49,850 nt of DNA from Labilithrix sp. (GTDB taxonomy: Bacteria; Myxococcota_A; Polyangia; Polyangiales; Polyangiaceae): NCBI GenBank assembly GCA_028287065.1, contig JAQBQJ010000229.1:1-49850 (forward strand). The letters are read 5' to 3'. Position 1 is the first letter of the stretch; each line of letters begins with the position of its first letter. Below the pieces are notes generated by a model, which was not told the origin of the DNA, searched no databases, and saw only the letters and a list, made by a program, of their open reading frames with translations. The translations under genes were made by a program, and so were the position numbers. Shown here one piece after another: positions 14,181-22,890 of the stretch.

Positions 14181-15938
14181 TCAGCCCGCCTGCGGGCGTC
14201 CTTGCGGATCGCGAAGCGCCGGCGGGGTCACGCCCTCGCGCATCTCGTGCAGGTTCACCGGCGGTGCGCCGCGCTCCTGCGGGCCCTTCGGCGCGGGGGC
14301 GGGCGGCTGCGGCTCCTCGGTCGGCGTCTTCGCAGGCGTGTTGAGCAGGAACGGTCGCGCGTGCATCGTCGAGCACGCGAAGACCTCGTCGCGGTGGAAC
14401 TCCCAGTGGAGGTACACGTTGCCGTCTGCCGAAACGATCGCGCCGGGCGCCGGGCCGAACGGCTGGGCGCGATGCACGCTGTCGAGCGCCGCGATGTCGA
14501 ACGCGGTGATGCCGCTCGTCTTCACGATGCCCATCTTCACGATGCGCCCTTCCTTCGGGCTCACCACGATCTCGAGGCTCGTCTTGATCTTCGGCGAGTT
14601 CATCGGGTGCGACTTCGGCAGGTTGTCGAGCGAGCCGAGGAAGCTGTCCGCGAAGAGCGGATGGATGCGGTTGTGGATCGTGTTGAGGTACGACGCGAAC
14701 GGCACTGCAGCGGTGTTGAGCGCGGTCTGGTTGCCGGGCTTCACGCTCGACACGTAGTTCTCGATCGCGTTCTTCCAGCGCTCGAAGTTCGAGGCCGTCC
14801 ACGACCCGCGGTGCTCGCTCTTGCGACGCTCGCCGTCCGCCTCGCGCTCCTTGCGGAGCTGTTCCGAGCCGACGACCGCGACCACACCCTTGGTCGACAG
14901 GTTGAGGTTCACCTGGCCCGGGCCGGGGTTGCCGCCGAGGCCGAGCCACTTGGTGCTCTGCTGCGTGTTCGGGACGACGGGCTTGTTCTGGTTCGTCGTG
15001 CCCGCGATCGGATCCTGCGCGGCCTGCGCTCCCGGCTTCACCGGCGTGAACCACACGGCGCCGTTGGGGGACTGCACGAGGTCCGGCGAAGGCGAAGGCT
15101 GCGCGCCGGGCGCGAGCTGCGGCGGCGTCTCCTTCTGCGTGATCTGCGACGGAGCGCGGCCGTCACCGCCGGACTTCGGCGTCGCGGCGGAGGCCGGCGC
15201 CGTGACCGCGGCCGTGGCCTGCGGCTTCTCGACCGGCTTGTTGTCCTTCTGGACGTCGAACTCCGTGCCCTTCTCGCCGGGCGCGTTGTCCTTGTTGCCT
15301 TTGTGCTCGTCGCTGTCGGCGATCTTCGTGCGCTCGCTGTCGCCGGTGCGATCCTTCGGCCCTGCGGTCTTGGTCGCGCCCGGGGTCGGGTTCTCGGCGT
15401 CCTCGTCGTGCGCCGTCTGCGTCGCGACCTTCTCTTCTTCGACCTTGTTCGCCTCGTCCGCGATGAACTTCGCGTTCGGGTTGTCCTCTTGCTTCGGCTG
15501 GACGTGCTGCTTCACAGCGATCCGCTTGTCGGACTTGAGCTCCTGCTCGTCGAGCTTCTTGAGCGGGTCCTCGTCCTTGACGACGATCTTCACCTCCGGC
15601 TTCGGCGGCTCCGCCTTCTTCTGCTCCTGCGGCTTCGGGGGCTCCGGCTTCGCGGGATCAGGCTTCTTTTCGGCCACGGGCGGCGGCTTGGGCGGCTCCG
15701 GCGGATCCTCGTCCTTCGGCTTCACGCCCTCGTCGACGACGGCGATGTCGAGTGTCTGCTCGCTCGCGCGGACACGCTCGCGCGTCTTCGAGCCGAGCAT
15801 CGACAGGTACTGGCGGTCGTCGCTGTACTTCCGAAGCTGCTTCGAGACCTCCTCGGTTCCGCCACCCATGAGGAAGTGCGCGCACACCGCGGCGCAGACC
15901 CATAGGACGATCGGAATCTCGGGGCTGCGGGACGCCAT
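14181..15938 (-). CDS. TonB-like periplasm-spanning protein
   Basis: The 585-residue protein has one N-terminal membrane helix (PIVLWVCAAVCAHFLMGGG, about residues 8-27), then a very long Pro/Lys/Glu-rich stretch (about 70-260; repeated EPPKP-like units) and a C-terminal folded domain. That domain contains 'IKTSLEIVVSPKEGRIVKMGIVKTSGITAFDIAALDSVHRAQPF', the pattern of the TonB C-terminal domain. This is the architecture of TonB or TolA energy transducers that couple inner-membrane proton flow to outer-membrane transport. It is about twice as long as E. coli TonB and ends in a further Pro-rich tail. No ExbB/ExbD genes are adjacent. The 227 bp upstream (15939-16165) hold no gene; they separate it from znuC on the same strand. 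Confidence 0.75.
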   Translation of the reverse strand: MASRSPEIPIVLWVCAAVCAHFLMGGGTEEVSKQLRKYSDDRQYLSMLGSKTRERVRASEQTLDIAVVDEGVKPKDEDPPEPPKPPPVAEKKPDPAKPEPPKPQEQKKAEPPKPEVKIVVKDEDPLKKLDEQELKSDKRIAVKQHVQPKQEDNPNAKFIADEANKVEEEKVATQTAHDEDAENPTPGATKTAGPKDRTGDSERTKIADSDEHKGNKDNAPGEKGTEFDVQKDNKPVEKPQATAAVTAPASAATPKSGGDGRAPSQITQKETPPQLAPGAQPSPSPDLVQSPNGAVWFTPVKPGAQAAQDPIAGTTNQNKPVVPNTQQSTKWLGLGGNPGPGQVNLNLSTKGVVAVVGSEQLRKEREADGERRKSEHRGSWTASNFERWKNAIENYVSSVKPGNQTALNTAAVPFASYLNTIHNRIHPLFADSFLGSLDNLPKSHPMNSPKIKTSLEIVVSPKEGRIVKMGIVKTSGITAFDIAALDSVHRAQPFGPAPGAIVSADGNVYLHWEFHRDEVFACSTMHARPFLLNTPAKTPTEEPQPPAPAPKGPQERGAPPVNLHEMREGVTPPALRDPQGRPQAG

Positions 15939-16165
15939 GCGTGGGTAGGTGGGGACGAGGCGAGACGAGAGAAGAGGAGCGTGACGAGACCAAGCAAGGA
16001 TGCGGCCGCGCGCGTCCGCCGTCCAGACACCTCAAGGTAGCATCCCGATCGGAGCGCTTCCATCTGTGCGGCCCCGAAAGATCCCAAGCAATCGTTAGCT
16101 TTTGTTACGGCTCAGTTCCACGAAAGTGGGGTGCGTGCGTGTCGCACGCGGCCGACGAGCGTTGC

Positions 16166-17005
16166 TCAGTCACCGTCCATGGCTAGGGCGCGATGGTCAC
16201 CCGAGGCGATCTGGATGGCGCTCAGATCCTGATCGCCACTCAGCTCCGACCAGAGTCCCCACGCTTTCACGGACCGTTCCAGATACACGACGCGCTCCGC
16301 GCAACGCGCGACGGCCTGCAGGTTGTGCGTGACGAGGATCGCCGCGATCGTCTCGCTGCCGCTGATCTCCGCCATCAGATCGACGATCGCGGCGCGCCCA
16401 CCGACGTCGACGCCGGCGGTCGGCTCGTCGAGGATCAAGAGATCGGGCTTCGTCGAGAGCGCGCGCGCGAGGAACACGCGCTGCGTCTCGCCGCCGGAGA
16501 GATCGCGCATCTGTGCGTTGGCGAGCGCCGCGGCGCCGGTCTTCTCGAGCATCGCCATCGCGAGCTCGCGCTCCTCTTTCGTGATGCGCAGAGGCCACCG
16601 GCCGCGGACGTTCGCGACGATGACCTCGAGCGGCGACGCGGGGAAGTCGCGGTCGAACGCCTTCCGCTGTGGAACGTAGCCCACCTTTGATCGGCCCTCG
16701 CGCGCCGGCAGCCCTGCAATCAGGATGCTGCCCTTGTCCGGGACGATGAGGCCGAGGATCGCCTTCAGCAGCGTGCTCTTGCCGGCGCCGTTGGGTCCGC
16801 AGAGACAGAGGAACTCGCCGATGGGGACGTGGAACGTGACGTCGTCGAGCACCACCTTGTCGCCGAAGCGCTTCGTCACGCCGATCACGTCGAGGACACG
16901 TGGCGCATCCTCGGGCGGGCGCGTCCCCACGAAGGGCACGTTCGGACGCGGAGCACGCGACGCCGGCCCCAGCCCGCGCGAGACCGGAGGAGGCGCGCTC
17001 TTCAT
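16166..17005 (-). CDS. metal ABC transporter ATPase (ZnuC/MntB-like)
   Basis: A 279-residue ATP-binding subunit with Walker A GPNGAGKST, Q-loop YVPQRK, signature LSGGE, Walker B LLILDEPTAGVD and switch His in LVTHNL. The short spacing and the 'VPQR' Q-loop resemble the zinc/manganese uptake (ZnuC) group. It overlaps the metal-binding-protein gene by four bases, so it is the second gene of a ZnuA-ZnuC unit. The N-terminal 35 residues (Pro/Ala/Arg) are an extension. The permease partner (ZnuB) is not found downstream, where a 160-bp gap and then the TonB-like gene follow. Confidence 0.88.
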   Translation of the reverse strand: MKSAPPPVSRGLGPASRAPRPNVPFVGTRPPEDAPRVLDVIGVTKRFGDKVVLDDVTFHVPIGEFLCLCGPNGAGKSTLLKAILGLIVPDKGSILIAGLPAREGRSKVGYVPQRKAFDRDFPASPLEVIVANVRGRWPLRITKEERELAMAMLEKTGAAALANAQMRDLSGGETQRVFLARALSTKPDLLILDEPTAGVDVGGRAAIVDLMAEISGSETIAAILVTHNLQAVARCAERVVYLERSVKAWGLWSELSGDQDLSAIQIASGDHRALAMDGD

Positions 17006-17988
17006 TTGAGGTGCTTCTCGAGCTGTCCCATGTCGAAGCGGATCATCTTCTCGTAGGAGTCCGTGTCGGGACCGCCGCCCACCGGATCGAGCACGCCGAG
17101 CGGGATCTTCGCCTCATCGGAGAGCACCTTCGCGGGACGCGAGTCGAGCTGCGGCTCGCTGAAGAGCGCGGGGACCTTCTTCGCCCGGATCACCTCGAGC
17201 ACCTTCTTGACGTACGCGCCCGAAGGCTGCGACCCGGGGTACGGCTCGATGACCGCGAGGATGTCGAGCTTGTAGCGCTCGGCGAAGTACTGGAAGCTGC
17301 CATGGAACGTGACGAAGCCGCGCGTCGTGAGCGCCTTCGTCCGGCCTTCGATCTCCTTGTCGAGCGCGGAGAGCGACTCGTCGATCTCGGTCGCGCGCTT
17401 CCGGTAGTCGATGGCATGCGCCGAGTCGGCCTTGCCGAGCTCCTCGGCGACCGCGCGCACGATGAGACGCGCGCGCTCGGGATCGAGCCAGACGTGCGGG
17501 TCGGTCGCGCCCTTCTCGTGCTCGTGCTCGTCGTGAGCCTCGGGTTTTCCGCCGGCTTTCTCGGCGGCCTCGCGCGCCTTGTCCGCTTCCTCGTCGCCGA
17601 TCGGGTCGTCCTTGATGGTGAGCGTGGGGACGCGGTCGCCGACCTTCACGAGGCGCGCCTTCGGGGCGGCGTCGCTCATCAGCTTCTCCATCCACGGATC
17701 GAGGCCGAGCCCGACCATCACGCCGACCTTCGCCTTCGAGGCGGCCTCGATGTCCTTCGGGGTTGGATCGAACGAGTGCTCGTTGCGGCCAGGGGGCAGC
17801 AACAGGGCGACGTCGGCATCCGGCCCCGCGACACGCCGGACGAGGTCGTAGATCGGGAAGATCGAGACGCTGACGCTCATCCGCTCGCCGGCGCCGCCCG
17901 ATTTTCCACGACCTTTCGAACATCCGGGCAGGAAGGCGAGGGAGGCCGCGACGACGAGAAGGAGGAGAGCGGGAGCCGGTCTTCGCAC
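17002..17988 (-). CDS. metal ABC transporter substrate-binding lipoprotein (ZnuA-like)
   Basis: The 328-residue lipoprotein ends its signal with LPGC (Cys23). It has the cluster A-I fold signs: NEHSFDPTP with metal ligand His71, a His/Asp/Glu-rich loop around HDEHEHE typical of zinc-binding members, DPHVWLDP with the second His ligand, VTFHGSFQYFA with the third, and a C-terminal Asp (PQLDSRP). It captures Zn2+ (or Mn2+) in the periplasm and hands it to a permease. The His-rich loop favours zinc. The gene is divergent from an unknown gene at 18038, with only 49 bp between. I did not identify a convincing Zur box there. Confidence 0.88.
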   Translation of the reverse strand: MRRPAPALLLLVVAASLAFLPGCSKGRGKSGGAGERMSVSVSIFPIYDLVRRVAGPDADVALLLPPGRNEHSFDPTPKDIEAASKAKVGVMVGLGLDPWMEKLMSDAAPKARLVKVGDRVPTLTIKDDPIGDEEADKAREAAEKAGGKPEAHDEHEHEKGATDPHVWLDPERARLIVRAVAEELGKADSAHAIDYRKRATEIDESLSALDKEIEGRTKALTTRGFVTFHGSFQYFAERYKLDILAVIEPYPGSQPSGAYVKKVLEVIRAKKVPALFSEPQLDSRPAKVLSDEAKIPLGVLDPVGGGPDTDSYEKMIRFDMGQLEKHLK

Positions 17989-18007
17989 CTTGCCAACCTA
18001 TCGCAGG

Positions 18008-18023
18008 TGGCGTGCCCTTTGCA
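18008..18023 (+). promoter_or_regulatory. sigma-54-like promoter candidate
   Basis: The sequence tggcgtgccctttgca has GG and GC doublets with exactly ten bases between them (GG at 18009-18010, GC at 18021-18022) and matches the sigma-54 consensus TGGCACG-N4-TTGCA at all but two of the conserved positions. It points to the gene at 18038; the predicted transcription start would lie only a few bases before the ATG, which is unusual. Myxobacteria use sigma-54 promoters widely. It could be chance in GC-rich DNA. Confidence 0.35.
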
Positions 18024-18037
18024 CCCGGCGACGTTTG

Positions 18038-18559
18038 ATGGCTTCTTCGAAGTCCGATGTCCGCGAGCTACTCGGCGTCGCCGCGCGTGCGCCCACGTGC
18101 TGCTTGCCGCGCGGCACGAACGTCGTCGACGTCGCCGAGGAGTGCCGTCGCGGCGCGGTCGTGTTCGTGAGCGGGATCGACGGACACGCGAGCCGCCGCG
18201 CCATCGCCGCCTGGCTCGACGGTCCGTACCGGACGGCCGTCGAGATGATCGGCACGCGCTCGCTCGACGTTCCGCTGCGCGCGGGCGAGGTCACCGAGAT
18301 CGTCGCGTATGCGCGGGCCCACGTGATCGGCGTCATCCGTGGGATCGCGCGCGTCCCGAGCGACGTCTCGTTCACGCATGCGGCGATGCACGACGGGTGG
18401 ATCGAGCCGTGCACCGATGCGACGGGTCGTTCCGGATGGGTCCCGGTCGACCGTCCGAAGATGCGGCTGAGCGAGCGCGTCCTGTCGCTCGTCGCCGTGG
18501 ATTATCTCGTGCGCCCCGCGGACTGGCTGGCGGGCCGCGCCTCGAAAATCGCCGTCTGA
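18038..18559 (+). CDS. conserved-looking protein of unknown function
   Basis: I use the ATG at 18038 (MASSKSDVRELLG). The 173-residue product has no signal peptide or membrane helix. A first half with CCLPRGTNVVDVAEECRRGAVVFVSGIDGHASRRAIAAWL, an inner stretch with VTEIVAYARAHVIGVIRGIARVP, and a compact C-terminus. The regular alternation suggests an alpha/beta fold, but no family is recognised. It is preceded by a possible sigma-54 promoter and followed 42 bp later by the arginine N-succinyltransferase gene on the same strand. Confidence 0.65.
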   Translation: MASSKSDVRELLGVAARAPTCCLPRGTNVVDVAEECRRGAVVFVSGIDGHASRRAIAAWLDGPYRTAVEMIGTRSLDVPLRAGEVTEIVAYARAHVIGVIRGIARVPSDVSFTHAAMHDGWIEPCTDATGRSGWVPVDRPKMRLSERVLSLVAVDYLVRPADWLAGRASKIAV

Positions 18560-18601
18560 TTCGTCCCCGCACGGGCTCGTGGTACAACCGCGAGCCCCGT
18601 C

Positions 18602-19675
18602 ATGGAGAACGTCGCGCGCGAGCCGGTTTTCGAGATCCGCGGCTCGACGATCGAGGACGAAGCGCAGATCCTGGCGATCTCGCGGCATCTCAACACGGTG
18701 AACCTCCCCGAAGAAGAGGAGGGGGTCCGGCAGATCCTCGAGGCCTCGCACAAGAGCTTCACGCAGCAGATCAAGGACCCGAAGCGCCGCCAGTACGTGT
18801 TCGTGCTCGTCGACCGCTCGAAGGAGCGGATCATCGGCACGTCGATGGTCTTCGCCCAGCTCGGGCGTAAAGATGCACCCTACATCTATCTCGACGTCAT
18901 CGACGAGGAGCGGTACTCGCAGACGCTCGACAAGCACTTCGAGCACACGATCCTGAAGATCGGCTACTCGTACAACGGTCCGACGGAGATCGGCGGGCTC
19001 GTTCTGGATCCGACGTATCGCCGCGTGCCGGAGCGGCTCGGCACGTTCCTCTCGTACGTCCGCTTCTTGTTCATCAAGATGCACCGCGAGTGGTTCCGCG
19101 ACGAGGTGCTCGCCGAGCTCCTGCCGCCGCTCGAGAAGGACGGCACGTCGCACCTCTGGGACGCGATCGGCCACCATTTCACCGGGATGACGTATGCCGA
19201 GGCCGACAAGCTCTCGCGCAAGAACAAGGAGTTCATCCGCGGCCTCTTCCCCGAAGGGACGATCTACGCGTCGCTCCTCCCGAAGGACGCGCAGAGCGTC
19301 ATCGGCAAGGTCGGCGCGCAGACCCGCGGCGTCGAGAAGCTGCTGCGCCGCATCGGCTTCCGCTACGCCGATCGCGTCGACCCGTTCGACGGCGGACCGC
19401 ACTTCACGGCGATGACCGACGAGGTGAGCCTCGTCGTCAGCTCGCGCCATTTCAAGATCGTCGACCTGCTCGACGCCGACAAGCTCGCGGCGGTCGCGCC
19501 GGACAAGCGGAAGCGCGCCGTCGTCGCGACCGAGTCGCACGGCCCGCCGTTCTTCCGCGCGATGCTCGCCGCGTTCGAGGAGCGACCGGGCGACACGTGC
19601 GCGATCGGCATCGGCGCGGCGAAGGCGCTCGGGCTCGAGGTCGGCGCCGAAGCGTGGGTGCTGCCGCTCGAGTGA
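18602..19675 (+). CDS. astA: arginine N-succinyltransferase
   Basis: The 357-residue protein should transfer succinyl from succinyl-CoA to arginine, the first step of the AST arginine-degradation pathway. The N-terminal acyltransferase-like half ends in YIYLDV-type strands, and the family signature HLWDAIGHHFTGMTYAEADKLS is followed by KEFIRGLFPEGTIYASLLPKDAQSVIGKV and YADRVDPFDGGPHF, all closely like AstA. Length is close to the usual 340-345. The remaining ast genes are not in this window, so AstA appears isolated; myxobacteria often carry single astA-like genes. The codon context and start at 18602 (ATG with a few plausible upstream purines) look sound. Confidence 0.9.
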   Translation: MENVAREPVFEIRGSTIEDEAQILAISRHLNTVNLPEEEEGVRQILEASHKSFTQQIKDPKRRQYVFVLVDRSKERIIGTSMVFAQLGRKDAPYIYLDVIDEERYSQTLDKHFEHTILKIGYSYNGPTEIGGLVLDPTYRRVPERLGTFLSYVRFLFIKMHREWFRDEVLAELLPPLEKDGTSHLWDAIGHHFTGMTYAEADKLSRKNKEFIRGLFPEGTIYASLLPKDAQSVIGKVGAQTRGVEKLLRRIGFRYADRVDPFDGGPHFTAMTDEVSLVVSSRHFKIVDLLDADKLAAVAPDKRKRAVVATESHGPPFFRAMLAAFEERPGDTCAIGIGAAKALGLEVGAEAWVLPLE

Positions 19676-19684
19676 GCGCGCGGG

Positions 19685-20836
19685 CTACGCGTCGGGCGTG
19701 GGCTCGACGACGCGCACGAGGATGACCGTGATGTTGTCCTTTCCGCCGCGCGCGTTGGCGAAGAAGATCAGCCGATCGACGGCGGCCTGCGGATCCTCCT
19801 CGGTGCGGAGCACGTGCGCGATGCGCTCGTCGTCGAGCATCTTGGTGAGGCCGTCCGAGCACAGCAGATAGATGTCGGAGGGGAGCGGCGCGCCCACGAC
19901 CACGTCGATGGGGACCGTCGACCAGATGCCGACTGCGCGGCTCAGGTTCGCGGACTCGGGGCCGGTCATGCCGAGCTCCGCCATCGTGTGATCGGCCGTG
20001 AGCTGCTTGAAGATGCCGTCCCGGAGCCGATAGCAGCGGCTGTCGCCGACGTGGCCGATGTGCAAGCGACGCTTGGTCGGCGAGAACCGCGCGCAGACCA
20101 CGGTGGTGCCCATGCCTTCGAGCGCGGGCTTCGCCTTCGCGGTCTCGAGGATCGTCGCGTTCGCCATCTGGATCGCGCGCGCGAGGTCACTCGCCTCGGG
20201 AGGAACGCCCTCGTGCGGCTTTCCTTCGAACGTGCCCGCGACGAAGGCGTCCTCGATGGCCTTCACCGCGAGGCTGCTTGCGAGCTCGCCGCCCTTGTGG
20301 CCGCCCATGCCGTCGGCGACGACGAAGAGGTTCTTCTCGCGGAGCACGAGGAGGCTGTCCTCGTTCTGTTTGCGGCGGAGGCCCGTGTCGGTCTGCGCGG
20401 TGGCGCTGACGAGGAAGTACGGCTTCTCGTCCGTCGGCTCGGAGACGGCGGCGATGCCTTCCTCGTCGAGGAGGTTCACGGGCGGCTGGATGATCGCACG
20501 TAGAGGAGGGACGCCGAGGCTGCCGACGCGCGTGACGTCGACGTCGCCGTCGCCGTCGTCGTCGGAGACGTAAAGCTTGGGAACGGCGGCCGGCTCCTCG
20601 GGCTCGGCGGGTTTCTCTTCGGTCGCGGGCGCTTTCTCTTCGGCCGTGGCCGTGGCGGTGACGTCCGCTTCGGCCTCGGATTCGGCCTCGGGCTCCGGCT
20701 TCGCTGCCGCGGGCTCGGGCGACGGCGCCGCGGCGCGCGCGGGCGGGCTCTCGCGACGGCGGGCGCCGAGCGAATAGGCGACGGCGCCGACGATCGCGAG
20801 GGCGGCGCAGAAGATGAGCCAGTCTTGGCCCGTCAT
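19685..20836 (-). CDS. PP2C-type Ser/Thr protein phosphatase with membrane anchor
   Basis: The 383-residue protein begins with a membrane helix (about residues 6-24), then an Ala/Glu/Pro-rich linker to about 110, and the phosphatase domain (from about 140). Metal-binding and catalytic motifs are intact: TDTGLRRKQNEDSLL, VVADGMGGHKGGE, TTVVCAR, HIGHVGDSRCYRLRDG, LLCSDGLTKML and ARGGKDNITVILVRV. It should remove phosphate from Ser/Thr in proteins and oppose Hanks-type kinases such as the one at 24674. The catalytic domain should lie in the cytoplasm. Stop to stop with astA is 9 bp. The N-terminal start overlooks the divergent di-iron gene. Confidence 0.9.
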   Translation of the reverse strand: MTGQDWLIFCAALAIVGAVAYSLGARRRESPPARAAAPSPEPAAAKPEPEAESEAEADVTATATAEEKAPATEEKPAEPEEPAAVPKLYVSDDDGDGDVDVTRVGSLGVPPLRAIIQPPVNLLDEEGIAAVSEPTDEKPYFLVSATAQTDTGLRRKQNEDSLLVLREKNLFVVADGMGGHKGGELASSLAVKAIEDAFVAGTFEGKPHEGVPPEASDLARAIQMANATILETAKAKPALEGMGTTVVCARFSPTKRRLHIGHVGDSRCYRLRDGIFKQLTADHTMAELGMTGPESANLSRAVGIWSTVPIDVVVGAPLPSDIYLLCSDGLTKMLDDERIAHVLRTEEDPQAAVDRLIFFANARGGKDNITVILVRVVEPTPDA

Positions 20837-20908
20837 GGTCCGCCCAGCCTATCGTGCTTCGGTCGCGCGTGACACGTTCGCGCGCACACCGGTGATACAG
20901 TTCGAAGA

Positions 20909-21922
20909 ATGGGCCTGTTCGGACGTCTTCGCCGTACGCGAGGCATCCCTTACGACATGTTCGATTCCTCGCGCGCGCCCCTCGGTCACGAGGTCGCCGA
21001 TCGCGAAGCGCGTCGCGCGCGCCGGCTCGAGAGCATCTACCACGTCGGCCAAGCGCGGATCTGGGACGGCCGCGAGGTGCTCGCCGATCTCGTGAAGCAG
21101 CACGGGAAACCGCGATTGCCCGATCGCGAGCGTCGCGCGCTGTCTCGCATCTTCTCCATCATCATGTGGGGCGAGCTCGCGGCGTGGAAGATCAGCGCGC
21201 AGCTCACGGATCAGCTCGTCGAGCTCGAGCCGAAGCTCGCCGCCGCCAGTCAGGTCCACGACGAGGCTCGTCACTTCTACGTGATGCACGACTACCTCGC
21301 GCTCCTCGGCCACGCGCCGCCGCCGATGGACTTCTGGTCGCGTCGCGTCGTCGAGATGACCCTCGGCACCGACAATCTCACGAAGAAGCTGCTCGGCATG
21401 CAGCTCACCATCGAGACGATCGCGCTCACGCTGTTCCAGCACGTCCGCGAGCTGCGCGTGGAGCCCGTGCTCGCCGATCTCCTGCCGTACTACGAGCGCG
21501 ACGAGGCCCGGCACGTCGGCCTCGGCACGCAGCTCGTGCCCGCGCTCATGGCCGAGATGTCGATACCCGAGAAGATCGGGATCGCGCTCTTCCAGCTCGA
21601 GCTGCTCGCGTCGTCCGTGTTCTCGCTGAAGGCGATGGAGCCGGATCTCCTCACGATCGGCGTCGACCCGCGCGACATCCTCGCGATCGGCTTCCGCAAG
21701 CAGATGGAGATCCACAAGTCGATGCGCGAGGACTTTCCCGCGTGGCCCGACGATCCGCCTGTAAACAAGCTGTTTCATGGCCTTTGCGAGCTGCTCTTTC
21801 CGTCCTCCGGCCAGGGCGTGAAGGTCCCGGCCGCCACGCGGGTGGCGAACGCGATGGCGGTCGTGAGGAGGACGCGCGAGGGTGTGCTCGAGATCGCCGA
21901 GCGCGAGAGAGCGAGTGCGTAA
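20909..21922 (+). CDS. ferritin-like di-iron protein
   Basis: The 337-residue soluble protein has the six carboxylate/His ligands of ferritin-like di-iron enzymes: Glu89 (MWGELAAW), Glu119 and His122 (HDEARH), Glu169 (LTIETIAL), Glu199 and His202 (RDEARH). The two EARH motifs on helices 80 residues apart are the hallmark. Such proteins oxidise organic substrates or bind iron; members include N-oxygenases and desaturase-like enzymes, and I cannot choose. The 3' end overlaps the next gene by eight bases, so they are coupled. A 72-bp gap separates it from the divergent PP2C gene. Confidence 0.82.
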   Translation: MGLFGRLRRTRGIPYDMFDSSRAPLGHEVADREARRARRLESIYHVGQARIWDGREVLADLVKQHGKPRLPDRERRALSRIFSIIMWGELAAWKISAQLTDQLVELEPKLAAASQVHDEARHFYVMHDYLALLGHAPPPMDFWSRRVVEMTLGTDNLTKKLLGMQLTIETIALTLFQHVRELRVEPVLADLLPYYERDEARHVGLGTQLVPALMAEMSIPEKIGIALFQLELLASSVFSLKAMEPDLLTIGVDPRDILAIGFRKQMEIHKSMREDFPAWPDDPPVNKLFHGLCELLFPSSGQGVKVPAATRVANAMAVVRRTREGVLEIAERERASA

Positions 21923-22886
21923 GAAGAAGTCGCAGGTCCACGCGCCGCGCGCGTCGTACGAGGAGCTGGAGGTCCGGACCGAAGACGGTGTCGCGCTGCG
22001 CGCCGTGGTCGACGATCCGCCCGACGGCGTCGCGCTCCTCGGCACGTGCGTGATGGCGCACGCGATGTTCGCTCGGAAGACCGAGTTCGGTCGTCGCGAT
22101 CGCAAGGGCCTCGCTCACGCGTACGCCGCCGCCGGATGGCGCACGATCGCCTTCGATTTCCGCGGTCACGGCGAGAGCACGCTCCAGAGAGGCACCGCCG
22201 AGTGGGGGTACGACGACCTCGTGCGCCACGATCTGCCGGCCGTCGTGGGCTGCGCGCGCGCGCGGAGCGACGGCAAGCCCGTGGTCGTGGTCGGCCACTC
22301 GCTCGGCGGTCACGTCGCGCTCGCCGCGCAGGGCACGGGAAGGCTCGAGGCCGACGGCATCCTCGCGATCGCGGCCAACGTGTGGATCCGCGAGCTCGAG
22401 ACGTCACGCGTGCGGTGGGCCGCGAAGCTCGCGCTCGGACGCGTGATGCGCGAGTCCGTGCTGCGCATCGGACGCCTGCCTGCGCGCTCGATGCGCATCG
22501 GCAGCGATGACGCCTCCGGGCGCTTCGTCCGCGACATCCTCCGCTTCATGGGCGCGGGCCAGTGGCGGAGCTACGACGGACGCGACGACTACCTCGCATC
22601 ACTCTCGCGCGTCGACGTTCCGGTGTGCGCGGTCTCGAGCGACGGCGACCTCCTCACGTGTCATCCGGCCTCCGCCGAGGCCTTCGCGCGTCGCTGCTCG
22701 GGCCCGCTCCATATGGTGCGCATCACGCGGAGCGACGACGCGCGAGGACGTCGCGCGCCCGGCCACATGGAGATCGTCACCGGCGAAGGCGGCCTTCCGA
22801 AGCTGCTCGCCGCGCTGGCGTGGATCGAGTCGGAGCTCGCGTCGACCGCGCCGGTGAAGCAGAAGTCGGGGACGTACGCGAAGTGA
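21915..22886 (+). CDS. alpha/beta hydrolase
   Basis: The start is the GTG at 21915, overlapping the di-iron gene by eight bases; the first residues (VRKKKSQVHAPRASYEELEVRTEDG) then run directly into the hydrolase strand. The 323-residue protein has the oxyanion region CVMAHAMFARKTEFG, 'IAFDFRGHGES', nucleophile elbow GHSLGGH with Ser129, an acid segment VSSDGDLLT and catalytic His in APGHMEI. It resembles lysophospholipase/esterase-like serine hydrolases. It likely works with the di-iron protein on one substrate. It ends four bases before the convergent SDR gene. Confidence 0.85.
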   Translation: MRKKKSQVHAPRASYEELEVRTEDGVALRAVVDDPPDGVALLGTCVMAHAMFARKTEFGRRDRKGLAHAYAAAGWRTIAFDFRGHGESTLQRGTAEWGYDDLVRHDLPAVVGCARARSDGKPVVVVGHSLGGHVALAAQGTGRLEADGILAIAANVWIRELETSRVRWAAKLALGRVMRESVLRIGRLPARSMRIGSDDASGRFVRDILRFMGAGQWRSYDGRDDYLASLSRVDVPVCAVSSDGDLLTCHPASAEAFARRCSGPLHMVRITRSDDARGRRAPGHMEIVTGEGGLPKLLAALAWIESELASTAPVKQKSGTYAK

Positions 22887-22890
22887 GGGC

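Noticed and set aside
14202..15905. 567-residue plus-strand frame
   Set aside because: Antisense to the TonB-like gene; Leu/Arg repeats come from the complement of the Pro/Lys/Glu spacer.
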